This document shows, piece by piece, positions 19,076-28,884 of a stretch of DNA of 64,000 nucleotides. The stretch is from Tilletia caries. Lineage: Eukaryota; Basidiomycota; Exobasidiomycetes; Tilletiales; Tilletiaceae. Position numbers and translations under genes: made by a program. Within the stretch, counting starts at the first letter, position 1. Each line of letters begins with the position of its first letter. The notes beneath the pieces were generated by a model. The model was given only the letters and a program-made list of their open reading frames with translations, was not told where the DNA came from and made no database searches. Location: positions 1,088,381 to 1,152,380 of the forward strand of contig JALUTQ010000026.1 in the NCBI GenBank assembly GCA_032718865.1, read 5' to 3'.

Positions 19076-21597
19076 ATGCCAACAACAAAGATTCCCGAAT
19101 GGAACCACTTCATCCGACTCGATGCCGATGTAGGTGGACTACATGCCATGTACAACAAAGTCTATCGCAAGGCTTGGTGCAAGTACGAGGTTAAGACTGT
19201 CATGGAGGAAAAGAACGTCTCCAAGATGGAAGGTGAGCTCACAGTCTACGCCTTGTAGGCCTATAGGCCCGCAGCCAAGCGACAATCTCTGACGCGTTCT
19301 TTCCCTTTCATCTCTGTTCTGCCTTCCTAGCAATAGGTCAGGTCGCAGCCGTATCAGGCGAACGCTTCAAGCTTCAAAGCCACCTGAAGAACTGCTCCTC
19401 TGCGCGTGCACACACGGCAGATCTATCTGATTGCGGCTTGCCAAACTACGGCGACACCATCAAGCAGTCGTCCTCTGCTGGTGGCTCTCTCTCCGTTCAG
19501 ACCGTTCTCACCTTGGTCCGCAACCAGCACGGTCTTACCAAACAGGAGCAGCGAGAGTTCGATGTCGACATGGCTCATGCGGCCTTTGCGAGCGGAATCC
19601 CTGGCGAGGCCTTCAACTCTCCCGCCCTCCGAGAACTCTTCTCCAAGTGGTTCAAAGTTCAGATCGCCAAGGCCAGTGTGGTACGTGGTCGCCTGCTCAA
19701 TGAAGCCGTAGCCAAGGCTCGATCGAATCTGCATGATGCCGCACAAGGCAAGGAGGCTACTCTCTGCGCGGATACATGGAACAGTCCCAAGGGCGACCAC
19801 CTGATGGGGAGCATTCTCTGCTTGGATGGCAAGGTCTTTCCTCTCGATGTCGTTGACACAACCGAAGAACGACATACAGGCGCAGCCTTCCTCAAGCACC
19901 TGAAGCTCGGACTGGAAAACGGAGAAGGACCACGTTTCGAAGCAAAGATTACGACGGTCTGCACGGATGAAGGACCGGATTGCGCCAATGCTCGTCGTAT
20001 GCTGCTCATCGAAAGCCCCAACATCGTCTCGATCCACTGTTTCGCGCACCAGGTCAATCTACTGGTATCGGATGCCCTCAAAGCATCCTCAGCGCTTAAG
20101 AGCACCTACAACACGATGGTTCCGGTCGTCGACTGGTTCAAGAAGCATCTTGTCGCCAAGGGGATACTTCGAAAGTACAGAAGCAGCATTGGGCTTGATC
20201 CGCTGGTCCTGATTCGACCGGGCACGACTCGCTGGACGTCTGCGTTCTCAACAGCAGCTAGGCTTGCAAGACTTCGCGACAGCCTCGAAGGTGCTGCTAT
20301 CGCAAAGCGACAAGAGCTCGAGCTGGCTGCAGGCAAGCGTCCGGACGCAATGGCAAAGGCTCGTCAGGTACTCGGACATGTGCGGAGTCCATCGTTCTGG
20401 GACGGCCTTGACGATCTGATCGCGGCACTTGAACCTCTTGCAATTGCTGCACAGATAGCACAAACGGATCTTTGTCGCCTCGATCAAGCTCTACTCACAA
20501 TGGGCAAGCTCTACACTCATTACGCCGCTATCGGAGACGACATGGAACGCAGCACAGACCTTCAGGACGCATGCCTGAGTCTATGCAGGGCATTGAGCAA
20601 GCGATGGATGGCCTGCGATCAACCCGTGTGGCTTTGTGCTCTGGTCCTCAACCCATTCTTCGGCAGGAACTTGAAGGCCATCAGCTTGGAAGCAATGGGT
20701 CTCAATCATGCTGCGTTTCAAAACCAGATCTTGCTTCCAACCTTTGTACGACTCTTCACGGATGCCGGATCGACTCCTACGGACGACGAGACAGCAAAGC
20801 TTCGAGCGGACTTCATGTCGTACAGTACAGCATCAGGTCACTTCACCGATTCGTTCTTCAGCATTAAGGAGAAGCTGGAGGCAAAAGAACATAGTCCAGT
20901 TGTGCTGTGGGAGGAATGGGGAGCTGCGGGCTGGAACAGTCGGCCTATTGCACGACTTGCGCTACGAATCTTGCGGATGATTCCGAGCTCCGCGGGTTGC
21001 GAACGTCTTTTCTCCTCGTTCTTGGACATCTCCGACCGTAGGCGCAATCGTATCAACCCAGACAAGGTGGCAGCTATCGCAACGATCAAGATGGTAGACC
21101 GTCAGAAACGATTAGCAGAAGGAGAACTCAGTGGCCGACCAGCTCGGAAAGTGGCTAAGCTGAAGGTACACGGCGATGCGGCTCTGTACAGTCGATACAA
21201 CCTCGACCAGGAGAATCGACAAGAGCAAGAGCGTCGTCAAGTGCAGGATGGTCCCCTCACCCTTGAGGATGAGATCTTTGAGGCAGCTTCAAACCCAGAA
21301 GCTTGGGAACAAATTACCAGGGACTGGTTGGAGAACATGGGCAGACCCGACTTCTCTGACGATCAACAAGGCAACGAGGGTCAAGCGGAGACATCAGCAC
21401 CAAAGAAGTATCAATTGTGCGAAGTATTCAAGATGGAAGGTTCGCTACAGCTCGACGCGCTACAAGAACCTGCGGCACCTTGGACCACTGGTAGAGAGTA
21501 TATGCTTGACGATGTTGATGCAGAAGGTGAAGATGACGAAGAGGTGGTGGACCTCACCTCTGAGGACGAACAGGAACAGGATGAACTTGAACGATGA
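19076..21597 (+). CDS. hAT-family transposase, 807 codons, one intron, copy 1 intact
   Basis: ATG 19076 opens MPTTKIPEWNHFIRLDAD. Exon 1 ends at 19232; the intron 19233-19330 (GTGAGC...CCTAG) joins in phase to ...AIGQVAAVSGERFKLQSHLK, a BED-like N-terminus (AWCKYE...HLKNC) in which the second zinc cysteine is E. The core has CADTWNSPKGDHLMG (about residue 199), VCTDEGPDC, CFAHQVNLL (about 289) and TTRWTSAF. The C-terminal dimerisation segment is SSAGCERLFSSFLDISDRRR (about 600-645), followed by an acidic tail (DVDAEGEDDEEVVDL). The frame is uninterrupted to 21597. It is the likely source of activity for the related MITE. Confidence 0.88.
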
Positions 21598-22002
21598 GAA
21601 GTCGTATCTTCTTAAATCTAATCTCCATCTATATCTTTTCACTGGTATTTGGTGTCTCAAGCCCCTCGCAAGCGTAGCCCGCTGGGCCGCAAGCTTGACA
21701 AAGCCTGGCAAGCGCTTAAAGGCTTGTCAAGCCCCAAGCCGCTTGAGCAGTCACTGAATTGGAGGGCCGCCCCGGGGCGGCCATTAGAAACGCCCTTTAA
21801 TCTATTGCTAGTAACCCGCGCCTATGGGTGGAAGATGAGAAATGCGTACCCCGCTTGACTTACGGCTAACACTCTCGCTTCCCATCGTCTCATTCCCTCT
21901 CAGAAAAGGTGACATGCCAAGTGTGGCCGGGGCGTTGGCGTCGCCGCGTTCGCATCTCCCCAAGGGCCTCGAAAACTTCCGTTTTTTTCTTCTCTTTCTT
22001 CT

Positions 22003-22064
22003 TGGGCAGATACGTGGCGTGATGCGCCTAACGAGAGAGCGCGAGAGCGCCACGTATCTGCCCA
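22003..22064. repeat. Perfect 17-bp inverted repeat (hairpin), arm B
   Basis: TGGGCAGATACGTGGCG and its exact reverse complement are separated by 28 nt. It could form a cruciform or be a minute palindromic element; it is present in all four B/B' copies. Confidence 0.75.
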
Positions 22065-22395
22065 GCTCGGTGAGTTATGCATGTCTCTCTGGCCCACTCA
22101 GCATTCTCTGGCCACTAAGACTTCTGCTCTTCCCTCTTGACGACCAGCAGCCCATCCCATCCGGCGAGAAAGAGCCTGGAGTGAGGCAGGAACTGGGAAA
22201 CGAGATGAAGAGGTGACGCGGTGACGAGCAGCGAAAGGGCACGTGGCTCAATTTGTCCTCATTTCATCATTTGATGACGACCAGGGCGTCAGCTTCACGA
22301 CAGAGCTGGTTACATTAACGTCTGCCCACCCATTCTCATTTGGTTACTGATGACAAGTCTCCGGCTTCAACCCCTTCTCACTTCCAGCAGATCAG

Positions 22396-22403
22396 CATAA
22401 AAA
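22396..22403 (+). promoter_or_regulatory. TATA-like box of the secreted-protein gene
   Basis: CATAAAAA about 115 bp upstream of the ATG at 22516, with no ATG before it in the leader. Confidence 0.45.
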
Positions 22404-22515
22404 GGGGCTCAAGAACTGACCCACTTGCTGATGTTTTTCCCCCCAGAGACTCCACTCCCATCCTCACCACACGTCTTTTTGCGATACGCCAGACAACACT
22501 CATCTTCAAGTCACA

Positions 22516-23024
22516 ATGCGCTTCACGTCCCTGCTCGCAATCACCACCCTGCTCGCTGCAGCCATGGTAGCTGCTCGCCTACGCAGGCCCTCTGTGAGTA
22601 AGCCCACACTGCTATAGGTGCTATCTGCGGAATGTGTGCTCAACGTCTCCTACACGAATCCACAGAATGATTTCATCAAAGGCGTGGAAAATGACTGTAG
22701 TGCCAAGACCAACGAAGCATGCCCTGCGATAGGTTACAGCAACGCGCGCTACCGGGCCCGCGAGACCATCTGGAACGCATGCATGTACGCCCAATGGGTT
22801 GCTTACTCCGATCACGAAGGCGTGAGTGCTTCCTTCCTAAGTCCATTGCGAACATCATATGTCACTGACCGTGCGGATCTTTCCAGTGCCCGCATCGTGA
22901 CGCAGACTGTGCGTGCTACAATGGCTGCGTCGTGCTCTCGTCTGGATTGCACGCCAATCCTGGCGGCATTTGCGCAAAGTCCTGCCGCAAGGAGAACTAC
23001 ACCGCACTACCCTGTACCGACTAG
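22516..23024 (+). CDS. Small cysteine-rich secreted protein, 123 aa, three exons (unit 1, arm B)
   Basis: Exon 1 22516-22593 encodes a signal peptide (MRFTSLLAITTLLAAAMVAA); intron 22594-22665; exon 2 22666-22821 (NDFIKGVENDCSAKTNEACP...); intron 22822-22886; exon 3 22887-23024 (CPHRDADCACYNGCVVLSSG...ICAKSCRKENYTALPCTD). Both introns are GT-AG, phase 0. After the signal peptide there are ten cysteines, seven in exon 3, suggesting disulfide bonding outside the cell. No known domain recognised; size and cysteine content are those of effector-like or defence-type small secreted proteins, a label only. The homopolymer AAAA in exon 2 keeps the frame here but is AAAAA in the inverted copies. Confidence 0.7.
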
Positions 23025-23496
23025 TGATCGTGAGGTGAGCGTCTTTGAGCAGTCTACGCAACGATTCTCGCGGCCCTCGCTGACAGATCATCGATGATGA
23101 CACGCTATGCTTCACCCCAGACTGCCTCCGACACTGTCAAGCACCCGGTGCTCACGAGTTCAAGCCAAAAGCCCATCGTCACGAGGACGGCGATTGCTGT
23201 GCTGCGTCAAGCTCGTCCAGCGACCATAGACTCATCACTCAGGGAATCGTGCAGATTCAGCTGGCACATCAAGTCGTCATTCAGCCCCTCTTCCATCCAT
23301 TTCTTCATCACAACCCGCTTCGATATGACCTCTTAGGTTATTTCCAAGGCTTTCATGCCTTCCGAAATTCAGAGTCCTTGGTCATACTTGATCTGCCGGA
23401 AAGAAAGAGCCAATAGCGTCGAATTGTGCGAACGGATATGAGATTCATGGTGGGGTAGGTGAACACACACCTTAGGTCCACAACCTGATACTCTCT
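23025..23496 (+). other. Possible second cysteine-containing exon downstream of the secreted protein
   Basis: After a CTGACAG acceptor (about 23,088) the frame reads DDTLCFTPDCLRHCQAPGAH and then DGDCCAASSSSSDHRL. The cysteines suggest either a fourth exon used by alternative splicing or the remains of a related gene. The preceding exon ends in a stop before the nearest good donor (GAGGTGAGC at 23,033), so I do not join them. Confidence 0.25.
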
Positions 23497-25300
23497 CCAC
23501 ATCGTCAAACGTCCAGCTCTGCCGGGCGCACTGCATGTTGCAACCCTTGTATGCTTCGCCTTCTCCTTTCCCCCGAGGATCACGTTCGAACACTGAGACA
23601 GGTCTAATCGAGGGAGAAACCACCTATGGATTACATCGAACATAATCAAGGGACGGGCGGACAAGCCGAGCTAGGAATTCAGGATGCTGTTGCGGTCCTG
23701 CTGTCGACTTGACCCCGTCGATCAGCGTATCATACTCACATAACGCAAGCACACCTGCCACATATTGCAACCTTGATCCTTTGGGGTAGACATCTGGATG
23801 ATCAGCCGGCAAGAGGATGTGTGGAGCTCTCGTCTATCGAGCCTGGCGCTATAGCAGATATGTGAGAACGACCTTGGTGCAGTACATAGGTTCTGAAGCA
23901 AATACCAATGAGCTCCAAAGTTAGCGCAACAAACAAACAGATCATGTACCAACGTTTACAGCGACGATGCGTCAACGGAACGTTTTCTATTTGGAACGGT
24001 ATGAGAAGAGAAGTCAGCTGGAAAAGTTGTAGACGTCAGACATCAGCCGGCACGACAGGATCCGCAGGCAGAAGTAGTTTCGGAAAGGAAGGTACGATTG
24101 CCTGGGTGCTCCTGATATTCTTTGTCCTAGGTCGGGAGGAAGTGGAAAGAGAAGGCCACGGGTCGTGCTTCGGGCGTAACGCAACCTCCGCGTACGACCT
24201 CGTCGACGTGATCGTCAAGGTCCGATGGGATCTCAAATCGCTCCTTCGTCCGAGAAACGCGAACTGCGAGGGTCCCGAGGGGACACTCCGGACATAGGTG
24301 CGCATCCAGGTCTCATTCTCCAGTTTCCCTCCTCGCACGGAAGGCCCTAGAGAGTAGAGAGTAGAAGGGGGAAAAGGAGATACAGAAGGAAACGAAGACG
24401 GAACACGGGAAAAGGGAGACTCGTCAGTCTGAGCAGCCTAAAACGGTCGCGGCCGTAGATGTACTTGGCACTGGTGCAGAGCTGGAAGGCAGACTTAGCA
24501 GTGCCGGGCGATGGGACGCCCTTGTACTTGGTCTTCAATTATGAGGCGGATCCTCGTCGTCCGAGTGATCCGGGACGATAGATGCGACGTGAGCGCATGA
24601 GCGCTGTTGTCTAGGTGGCGGGTGACGTGAGTACCGACAATCGTTCGAACGTTGCAGCCGTTCGAGTTGGGGGTGCCATTCTGACGGGGCTCGAGAAGAA
24701 TGGCGATAGAGTAGAAGATGAGGATGGAAAGGGTAGCAAAGGCGATGTTGATGCGTACATTTCAGATGATACACGATGCATGATGCATGATGTATGATGG
24801 GCGAGAGTGCCGAAGATAGCTGCGGGTTAGAAGTAAGACAGAAAAGAGTGGCAAGAGGCCAAAGCGAAGCGAGTGACTAGTGAGATAGTGAGAGATGAAG
24901 ATGAGGAGAGCAGTCAGCTGGCGAAATCACCTGGACGCCCCGACGCCCTGTCTTCATCTTCAACTCAGATTGATATACATGTGGCTCTATTAAATTATCC
25001 TCCTTTCCTTCTGGCATCAGCGCCGCAGCACGTACTTCATTACTTCATTCATGAATGCGGTTGACGCCCAACCACGAACAATACTCAATCAGTACCATGC
25101 CAAGGATGTAGTGCTGGCCATCCTCCTCAGTATCGGGGCTAAAGCTGCCGGCTTCGGGGCGTAGTCCATACAGTCCGTGTTCCAAAGAACGTTCTTTCAT
25201 AGGCCGTCCGACTTCCTCATCGCCCTACTTTCAAGCTGCCTTGTACCGAGCCAGGAAGGCTGATCGAAGGAAGCAGCATCGAGTTCAGAGACGCAAGTGA
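23497..25300 (-). other. Gene-poor spacer with weak minus-strand coding remnants, unit 1
   Basis: Minus-strand stretches with some coding look are PDVYPKGSRLQYVAGVLALC (about 23,800-23,740), CPECPLGTLAVRVSRTKERF (about 24,295), a hydrophobic INIAFATLSILIFYSIAILL segment (about 24,750-24,690) that could be one membrane span, and TAKSAFQLCTSAKYIYGRDR (about 24,500). They may be exons of one or more decayed genes. No family is recognised and no continuous model was built. Confidence 0.25.
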
Positions 25301-25320
25301 GAACTTGGGACAGCTGAAGG

Positions 25321-25328
25321 TATAAATA
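25321..25328 (+). promoter_or_regulatory. TATA box upstream of the signal-peptide ORF
   Basis: TATAAATA lies 125 bp upstream of the ATG at 25453, in a pyrimidine-rich leader without upstream ATG. Confidence 0.55.
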
Positions 25329-25452
25329 CAGCTCAGCTGCCCGCTCTGATCCAATCCTTTCTCTCTCGTCGTCAACAGATACAAACCTCAATACTTTCTA
25401 CAGATCGCGCCTTCTTTACCACACCTCAACCAACGTTCTCACCCGAGCCAGA

Positions 25453-25578
25453 ATGTTCTACCCTCGCGCCTTCTTTCTCTTGCCTCACCTTCTGCTCCTG
25501 ATCGCCACTGCCGTCAACTCTGCACCTGTTTCGGAGACGAACTGCCCTTCTTGTCCGAGTCCGCTTCTCTCGCGTAAT
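25453..25578 (+). pseudogene. First exon of a secreted protein, 3' part apparently lost (unit 1)
   Basis: ATG 25453 begins MFYPRAFFLLPHLLLLIATA, a clear signal peptide, then APVSETNCPSCPSPLLSRN up to a GTAAGT donor at 25579. With the TATA box this looks like the start of a real gene. The only downstream acceptor in the right place (CCCAG at 25679) leads to 33 codons that are antisense to the last exon of the ATP-grasp gene. I infer that the original downstream exons were lost when the ATP-grasp block was joined here. An alternative is a genuine 75-aa secreted peptide overlapping its neighbour. Confidence 0.4.
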
Positions 25579-25603
25579 GTAAGTGCGCCGCTCATACATC
25601 CTA

Positions 25604-27501
25604 TCAGGCGCGTTCACTCGGTCTTGGAGAGCTCAGAAGATCGTTCCAATCCGATGTCAGGACGCTGACCAAATCCCAGTTACATTCGAAGATTCGCGCC
25701 GTGCTGACGTTGATCCGGGAGAAAGGCTTGCGACGAAAGAAAGACTGGCGCAACAGCAGCGCGGGCCACTGGACGTGGTAGAACGCGAAGTAAACGAGTG
25801 GGTCTGTGGCCGATCATGCACCGTCCTGTCCACATACCTCGAGGTCGAAGGCGGCTTGCTGACTGTGATGCTCCGCTTTGCATCTGTACACGCATCCTTC
25901 CACGCCGAGCTTTTTGGCGGAAAGACCTGCTGACGGGCCGTAGACGCGTTTGACCAGCGAGGCAGGGAGGAGATGAAACAGGTACCGTCCGACGAGATCG
26001 TGACCCAGCCAGCTGATGCTCGTCAATGTCGAAGAAGGCGTGACCATCGCCGAGCTCTTTCCTGCCAGCGCCAAGCCAAATGCGGACTGATCTTGCAGGA
26101 GACAGACGGCGGTGTGCACGCGAGGATTACATTCAATCACCACAAGCCGATCCAGTGCGGGCTGATGGATGAAGTCCATCGAGAACTGGCCAGTGAGCCG
26201 GGCGTTTGCCCAACGGGGATTCTTGCGCAGACGGCGTAAGAACTCTTGCGTCCATTGCAGCGCCTGCTGACCTATCGGCGTTTCCGTGGCATTGTGGTAT
26301 GTCATGAGCATGTCATTCTGTCAAGTTTCAGATATCATTGAATGTGAGAGTCGGTCGGGCGGATCAAAAATCAGCTGCCGGACGCACAAGCACTCGATCT
26401 CCCCCATTACTCACACTCGGAGAGCACACAAACGCGACCAGCTCGCCATCCCACACCGTCACATGAGAGCACCACTCGCTCGCACCAGGCCCGCCAATAA
26501 ACTCCTGAGCAGGAAATGGCGTCGCGTTTGAGATGCGAAACGCCAGTCTCCGCCGAACGCGCTCTTCCGTCTGCTCCCAGTCGACGTCGTTCGTCCGCGC
26601 ATCGTGAAGGGGGTAGGTCGTCATATCTGCGCGTCCGACGTCGTCGAGCACAGTGGCCGCTTTGAGCAGAACACCACCTTTCGATACTTCTTGTTGGCGC
26701 AGATAGTTGAGTGCTTCTTCTGGACTGCGGACGATCCGCGACTGGGGTGCTTCGAGACCCAAGTCATGGACAAGGTCTATAAATCGGTCCTATCAAGGAA
26801 GAAAAAAAAGTGTGAACAAAGCATCGCGTGAAACGGCTTCAAACACAGCACGTTGCTTTACACACACCTTTTCATGCAACGTCTCTGCGAGATGCGTGTC
26901 TTGAATCAGGGTATTGATCCCTCCTCCCAGTCGCTCACGCATCAGCTGTGCCGCGCGAGCATCTTGGACCGTCGTCCCAGCGCCGCTGCATGGGACGAAT
27001 AGAGTGATGCGTTCCTCGGGCGCGATTTTACAAGAGCATCGACGTAGTCCTGCCCGCCACCCGACGGTACCAGCCGAAAGCGCGAGACGGCGTTGGAGAA
27101 GCGGGTCGCGCACAATTCACTGTAGGCATCAAATGATCTGTCAGTCCCCGCCCATGTTTCCAATAGCGTCACAAGATATTGAAAATGACTCACCCCCATC
27201 CGCGCTCTTCAACGAAGACGACGCGGTACCTTTGACGCGCTAGCGCGCGGACCACGTAGAGTGACTTTTGCATGCGACCGCCATTGACGAGCGCGACACG
27301 TCCTTGCTCCCGATCCTTTAGGGGATTTGAGGACTCGCCATCCGTGAACGCGTTCTCCGGTCCGAGATAAACTCCGCTTTGTTTCTGTGAACGCGAGAGA
27401 AGCGAGCGCAGTACTTGGATCGCCGTCACTGGCACGAGCGCAAAAGAGAGAAAGGCGAGGAGCAGGCAAGCGACCGGGCCGTGTCGCTGATCATTCGCCA
27501 T
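25604..27501 (-). pseudogene. MysC-like ATP-grasp ligase (mycosporine type), five exons, frameshifted copy 1
   Basis: Exon 1 27501-27194 starts MANDQRHGPVACLLLAFLSF, a possible N-terminal membrane anchor, and has NGGRMQKSLYVVRALARQRY. Exon 2 27119-26868 has RFSNAVSRFRLVPSGGGQDY. Exon 3 26789-26415 has RFIDLVHDLGLEAPQ and PAQEFIGGPGASEWCSHVTV. Exon 4 26317 to about 25890 has LTGQFSMDFIHQPALDRLVV and IECNPRVHT, the ATP-grasp metal-binding motif. Exon 5 25803-25604 has DPLVYFAFYHVQWPALLLR. Order and motifs match MysC, which joins an amino acid to 4-deoxygadusol in mycosporine synthesis. This copy lacks one T in exon 2 (near 27,030) and has one extra T near 25,912; unit 2 is correct at both but broken in exon 1. 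The 3' intron placement is uncertain. Confidence 0.7.
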
Positions 27502-27899
27502 GTCTGGAAAGGAAAGAGTCGACCTGACGGTTGTCACAGGTCAGGAAGCGGGCTACTAAAAGGGGAGAAAGTGAGCAGGACGCGCGTGTTGGAGGTCGTT
27601 GCGAGGAAAGGTCGGGACAAGTTCCCACTCCTGATGCTTCCACAAGCCTTTACTTTGCATCATTCCCTCCCCGCGACCCCCCCGCTGCGAAGGATTCGGC
27701 CACAACAATACACAGAGTCATCGGTGCGTTTATACGATGCCTTTTTACATATCGAACCAGCGAAGGGGTTGAGTTGCGACGAGCCGAGAGAGATTTCTTT
27801 GGAATTCTAAGGATCTAGGGGCTAGGGGCTAGGGGGGAGGGAAAATAAATCTCTAGGGATGGGGACTGGGAAAAATCCACACAAAGGAAATGTCTTCTG
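27502..27899. other. Spacer between ATP-grasp and DDGS-like genes
   Basis: Holds the ATP-grasp 5' flank and a GGGGCTA-type short repeat (CTAGGGGCTAGGGGCTAGG near 27,810). No gene seen. Confidence 0.4.
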
Positions 27900-28816
27900 T
27901 TCTATGCGCCAACGCGATTCGCGACGGCTTGCTTTGTCGTTGGCGATGCTGACAGCTTGTAGCTTGTCGGTCGGCGATGGGTACTCGCCCTTGGCGATCT
28001 TGTTGGCGAGAATCTTGGCCGGGTCAGCACAGAGGTCATCGGCATCGGCAAACGCGTCTTGTCCGTGGCCGGGGTACTCAGGGAAGCGCTTCTTGACATA
28101 TGACTTCAGCTCGGCCAGGGTAGCCTCGAGCTCCTTCTCAGACTGTGAGAGAAGGGGAAAAAACCAGAGAGAATCCTCTCAACGCGTCCAACTCATCAAG
28201 GAACACTCACAGTGTCGTTGGCAACGACGCAATTTACGTAGCCTTTGGGGCCAGGGAGGACAAAGCGCTGAAGACCGTCACGCGTCTTCTTGATAGCCTC
28301 GACACTGCGATGGAGCAGCTCGTTGTCTTGTCAAAGGCCCCGTGGTCGATGGTGAGACCGATGCCGTTGGCAAGGGTGAACCACTCGTCGCGTTACTGGT
28401 CGGTGATGAGACCGCGGGCGTGACTGAGCACAACAGTGTAGGACATGTCGACGGTGATAGCGTGGCCGTGTCGGAGCGGGGGGAAGGGAGCGAGCTCGAG
28501 GGTGGGAGAGATGCCGTGACCGTTGGCAATGACGCGGTCCAGGCCGATTTCGCGGAGGTTTCCGCACTCCAGCTCGAGCATGCGCCAGATGGAGCATCGG
28601 CATACCTCGTCAGCGACGTTCTTGAGCTCTGGGCTGCCGTTCTCCTTGCGGCCGTAGCCGGACTCGACGAGCTGGTGGGGGCCGTACTTGACGGGAAGGT
28701 CCCAGGTGCGCTTTTCGGAGCAGTGGCTGATCTTCATGATTTCGACGGTACCGTTGCGTACTTGGCCGATGGGAAGAGTCTTGAGGAAGTCGGCGATGAG
28801 GCTGGGCCGATTCTAG
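27900..28816 (-). pseudogene. DDGS-like (demethyl-4-deoxygadusol synthase) pseudogene, 5' half missing, unit 1
   Basis: A minus-strand relative of dehydroquinate-synthase-like sugar phosphate cyclases. It reads DFLKTLPIGQVRNGTVEIMK, then SIWRMLELECGNLREIGLDR, NGHGISPTLELAPFPPLRHG (metal-binding histidines) and TRDGLQRFVLPGPKG. An intron 28143-28210 precedes a C-terminal exon (KELEATLAELKSYVKKRFPE). The catalytic N-terminal half is absent: homology stops near 28,816, 70 bp from inverted arm B'. TAA at 28393-28395 interrupts GLITDQ-RDEW, and a 5-bp insertion near 28,335 shifts the frame; both lesions are also in unit 2. In mycosporine pathways DDGS makes the ring that MysC-type ligases use, so its place beside the ATP-grasp gene is meaningful. 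Confidence 0.7.
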
Positions 28817-28884
28817 GGACTGTATGTTGGTGGGCTCGACTTCGTTGCGAGAAGGCCCAAGTATAAGTACCCAACGAAGCATGC

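Larger units (their letters stand above)
17952..21795 (+). mobile_element. hAT-like DNA transposon 2 with GGGC-type TIRs and 9-bp target duplication, copy 1
   Basis: The left end GGACTTTTCTAATGGCCGCC and the right end, read inverted, GGGCGTTTCTAATGGCCGCC form terminal inverted repeats. Both are flanked by TTTAATCTA (17943-17951 and 21796-21804), a 9-bp direct repeat. Subterminal regions are rich in AAGC/GCTTG words (CAAGCGGGCTTGTCAAG near 18,275; GCTTGACAAAGCC and GGCTTGTCAAGCCCC near 21,700). A single intron-containing transposase gene fills the right two thirds. An 8-bp duplication is the hAT norm, so 9 bp is unusual, though one base could belong to the ends. Confidence 0.85.
21823..23496 (+). 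repeat. Inverted repeat arm B, unit 1
   Basis: 1,674 bp that recur in reverse complement at 28885-30557. The homology starts at TATGGGTGGAAGATGAG and ends at GATACTCTCT. It carries the secreted-protein gene. Confidence 0.92.

Noticed and set aside
25680..25780. Second exon for the 25453 secreted protein
   Set aside because: It is the exact antisense of the ATP-grasp C-terminal exon, which has family similarity; kept only as an alternative.
28342..28866. Plus-strand 174-codon ORF over the DDGS-like gene
   Set aside because: It is the antisense of the minus-strand DDGS motifs, which have clear family similarity.
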